Shown here piece after piece: positions 62,356 to 64,000 of a DNA stretch of 64,000 nucleotides. Every line of letters begins with the position of its first letter. Positions within the stretch are counted from its first letter, which is position 1. The stretch covers positions 1 through 64,000 of the forward strand of contig DASRFG010000029.1 of assembly GCA_035651655.1 (NCBI GenBank), written 5' to 3'. Made by a program: the position numbers and the translations under genes. The notes under the pieces were generated by a model. The model did no database searches and was not told the DNA's origin. It worked only from the letters and a program-made list of their open reading frames with translations. Origin of the DNA: Terriglobales bacterium (lineage in GTDB: Bacteria > Acidobacteriota > Terriglobia > Terriglobales > Acidobacteriaceae).

Positions 62356-64000
62356 ATGGCAAATCAGTTGATGAAGCGTAGCTGGCAGCCAGCGGGTGTG
62401 CTGGTCGCCGTTCTACTCGGAATAAATGCGGAAGGTGCAGACATCAATCCTCTCCGCAGCACTGATTTATATAAATTTCACTCGGTGGTTGATGTCCGGT
62501 TGTCGCCCGATGGTGACCGCCTGGCGTATTCCGTGGAGAGTTATGACCGGCCAGGTCGACCGTATACGCAGGTCTGGATCATGCAACTGGCTAATCGGAA
62601 GTCAGTTCGAGTGGGTGCTGCGGACGGCATCTCCAGTGATCCTCACTGGTCGCCCGACGGGTCTTCGCTGGCGTACCTGGCCAACGAGGGCGATAAGAGA
62701 GGCGTCTTTGTTTCGAATCGTGACGGAGGGCAACAACAGTTCCTTTCACAAGTCCTGGACACTAATTCGCCACTGCCATTTATCGGAGACATGATTAGCT
62801 GGTCTCCGGACAGCAAAAGGATCGCTTTTATCTCCGCAACGCCAGGCCCAGAAACGGCCGATGCTGGCGGCGATCCGATTGTGATTACACGTTACCTCTA
62901 CAAACCGAATTGGCTGGAAGGCCTGACCCGCTTCAACGACAACCGCCGCCTTCATGTTTTCGTTGTTGATATTAACTCCAAACAAATGCGCCAGCTCACA
63001 ACTGGTAAAACCTACGAGCATTCGATCAGTTGGTCTCCGATTTCCGATGAGATTCTTTTTGTCAGCAACCATGCGAAAGATCCCGATCGCGTGTTCAACT
63101 ACGACATTTTTGCCCTGAACGCAACCACCGGGACCGTGCGACAAATCACCAACACAAGCACAGTCGAATACATACCGCACTGGTCTCCAGACGGAAGGCT
63201 CATTGCATATCTGGGAACAAAGCGTTCCTTAACCTCGTCCGAAACAACTATGGAAGACACCCATGTATGGGTGATGAACGCTGACGGAACTAACCGCCGC
63301 GAACTCGGTGCGGCAGTTAATAATCGCCAGGATTCAGTTGCCTGGTCACCAGACAACAAAAGCGTGTACACGACAGTGGAAGAGGGTGGCAGCGTCCACC
63401 TGTACCAGATTCCGCTGGCGGGAGGACAAGCAGCAATGACGATTGGCGGTCGCGGTAACGTGGCCGCTTGGTCGGCTTCGACCCGCGGGCCTATCGCATA
63501 TGCGTTCTACGGTGAACACGACCTGGGTGAAGCCTTTTTGAAATCCGGAAACAAGTCCGAGCAGCTCACCAACCTCAACTCCACGCTGATCGCCGGCAAG
63601 GACTTTGCGCCGGTGGAGGCATTTACATTTCAGAGTTTTGACGGCCGCCCCGTGGAGGCATTTCTGACCAAGCCGCTTGGCCTCGACTCCAGCTCGAAAC
63701 ACCCGCTGGTAGTTGAGATCCACGGAGGGCCCCACGGGCAGCAGGGACCGGAGTTCAGCTTTCAGGCTCAGATTTATGCGGCCCAGGGTTGGGCGACATT
63801 GATGGTGAATTATCGTGGTTCAACGGGTTATGGGCAACAGTTTGCGGACGCAATTTTTGGCGATCAGGACGGTGGCGAGGCCAGAGACGTGATCTATGGC
63901 GTTCAAGCGGCACTAGGCGACTACGGTTGGATTGACCCCGACCGCCTCGGGATAGGCGGCGTAAGCTACGGCGGCCAGTTGACCGACTGGGTCATCACCC
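62356..64000 (+). CDS. Exported S9 prolyl oligopeptidase, partial (cut by window end)
   Basis: The frame from ATG 62356 is open to the right edge (548 codons). It shows a signal-like start (hydrophobic residues about 13-24), a TolB-like/DPP beta-propeller (repeated LSPDGDRLAYS, WSPDGSSLAYL, WSPDSKRIAFIS, WSPDGRLIAYL) and the start of the alpha/beta-hydrolase domain: VEIHGGPHG, VNYRGSTGYGQQFAD and GGVSYGGQ with nucleophile Ser537. The catalytic Asp and His lie beyond the window. It starts 3 bases after the M24 gene. The family cleaves after proline or releases acyl-amino acids. Confidence 0.92.
   Translation, partial: MANQLMKRSWQPAGVLVAVLLGINAEGADINPLRSTDLYKFHSVVDVRLSPDGDRLAYSVESYDRPGRPYTQVWIMQLANRKSVRVGAADGISSDPHWSPDGSSLAYLANEGDKRGVFVSNRDGGQQQFLSQVLDTNSPLPFIGDMISWSPDSKRIAFISATPGPETADAGGDPIVITRYLYKPNWLEGLTRFNDNRRLHVFVVDINSKQMRQLTTGKTYEHSISWSPISDEILFVSNHAKDPDRVFNYDIFALNATTGTVRQITNTSTVEYIPHWSPDGRLIAYLGTKRSLTSSETTMEDTHVWVMNADGTNRRELGAAVNNRQDSVAWSPDNKSVYTTVEEGGSVHLYQIPLAGGQAAMTIGGRGNVAAWSASTRGPIAYAFYGEHDLGEAFLKSGNKSEQLTNLNSTLIAGKDFAPVEAFTFQSFDGRPVEAFLTKPLGLDSSSKHPLVVEIHGGPHGQQGPEFSFQAQIYAAQGWATLMVNYRGSTGYGQQFADAIFGDQDGGEARDVIYGVQAALGDYGWIDPDRLGIGGVSYGGQLTDWVIT

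Noticed and set aside
1-64000. tRNA, rRNA, CRISPR, insertion sequence, prophage or integrase
   Set aside because: I saw no cloverleaf with CCA-end features, no repeat-spacer array, no transposase or integrase motifs and no terminal inverted repeats. A tRNA or Rfam scan was not possible here.

Overview
The window looks like a chromosome segment of an acidobacterium (Acidobacteriota, probably Terriglobia/Koribacter-like). This rests on gene content: Oar-like TonB-dependent receptors with an N-terminal carboxypeptidase-regulatory (CnaB-like) domain, FG-GAP/ASPIC-UnbV propeller proteins paired with TPR proteins, an SBBP/DUF11 cell-surface protein, and many secreted hydrolases. No rRNA, tRNA, CRISPR array, insertion sequence or phage gene was recognised. 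Nearly all the DNA is protein coding.

Region 1 (1-17.5 kb) is a potassium-homeostasis island. KdpD is split into two divergent genes, with the KdpD/Usp input half on + and the DUF4118-GAF-kinase half on -. KdpE follows. Next come four TTTTA boxes spaced exactly 11 bp apart, an outer-membrane porin, an extra 28-aa membrane peptide, and kdpF-kdpA-kdpB-kdpC. Downstream lie a degenerate receiver protein, a large SBBP surface protein, a 3' remnant of an M61 peptidase, and a KimA-like K+/H+ symporter overlapped by a ClpP-fold protease gene.

Region 2 (17.6-27.8 kb) is a mixed, partly stress-related block: a helix-hairpin-helix protein, an uncharacterised 145-aa protein, a three-part gluzincin/TolB-propeller/Omp85 outer-membrane protein, a single-domain receiver, a triple-BON protein, an aldo/keto reductase, a DnaK with an unusual CxxC, and a thioredoxin-reductase-like flavoprotein that lacks its redox cysteines.

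Region 3 (27.9-36 kb) is a secreted glycosidase block. GH16, GH20, GH3 and a serine hydrolase lie on -, with a Tat-exported GH30 divergent on +. The set suits beta-1,3/1,6-glucan plus N-acetylhexosamine polymers, such as fungal cell walls (inference).

Region 4 (36.3-60.6 kb) is the most interesting part: two convergent copies of the same module. On +: TonB-dependent receptor, hairpin, TPR, TPR, ASPIC, ASPIC. On -: soluble two-component system, paired CTACGTAG sites, TonB-dependent receptor, hairpin, TPR, ASPIC (4-nt overlap), TolB-propeller/PHP hydrolase, M24 peptidase. I infer a conserved outer-membrane uptake/periplasmic handling system in which TPR and calcium-binding propeller proteins may fill the role that SusD-type lipoproteins fill in Bacteroidota. 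Region 5 (60.9 kb to the end) holds a second exported M24 peptidase and an S9 prolyl oligopeptidase cut by the window edge.
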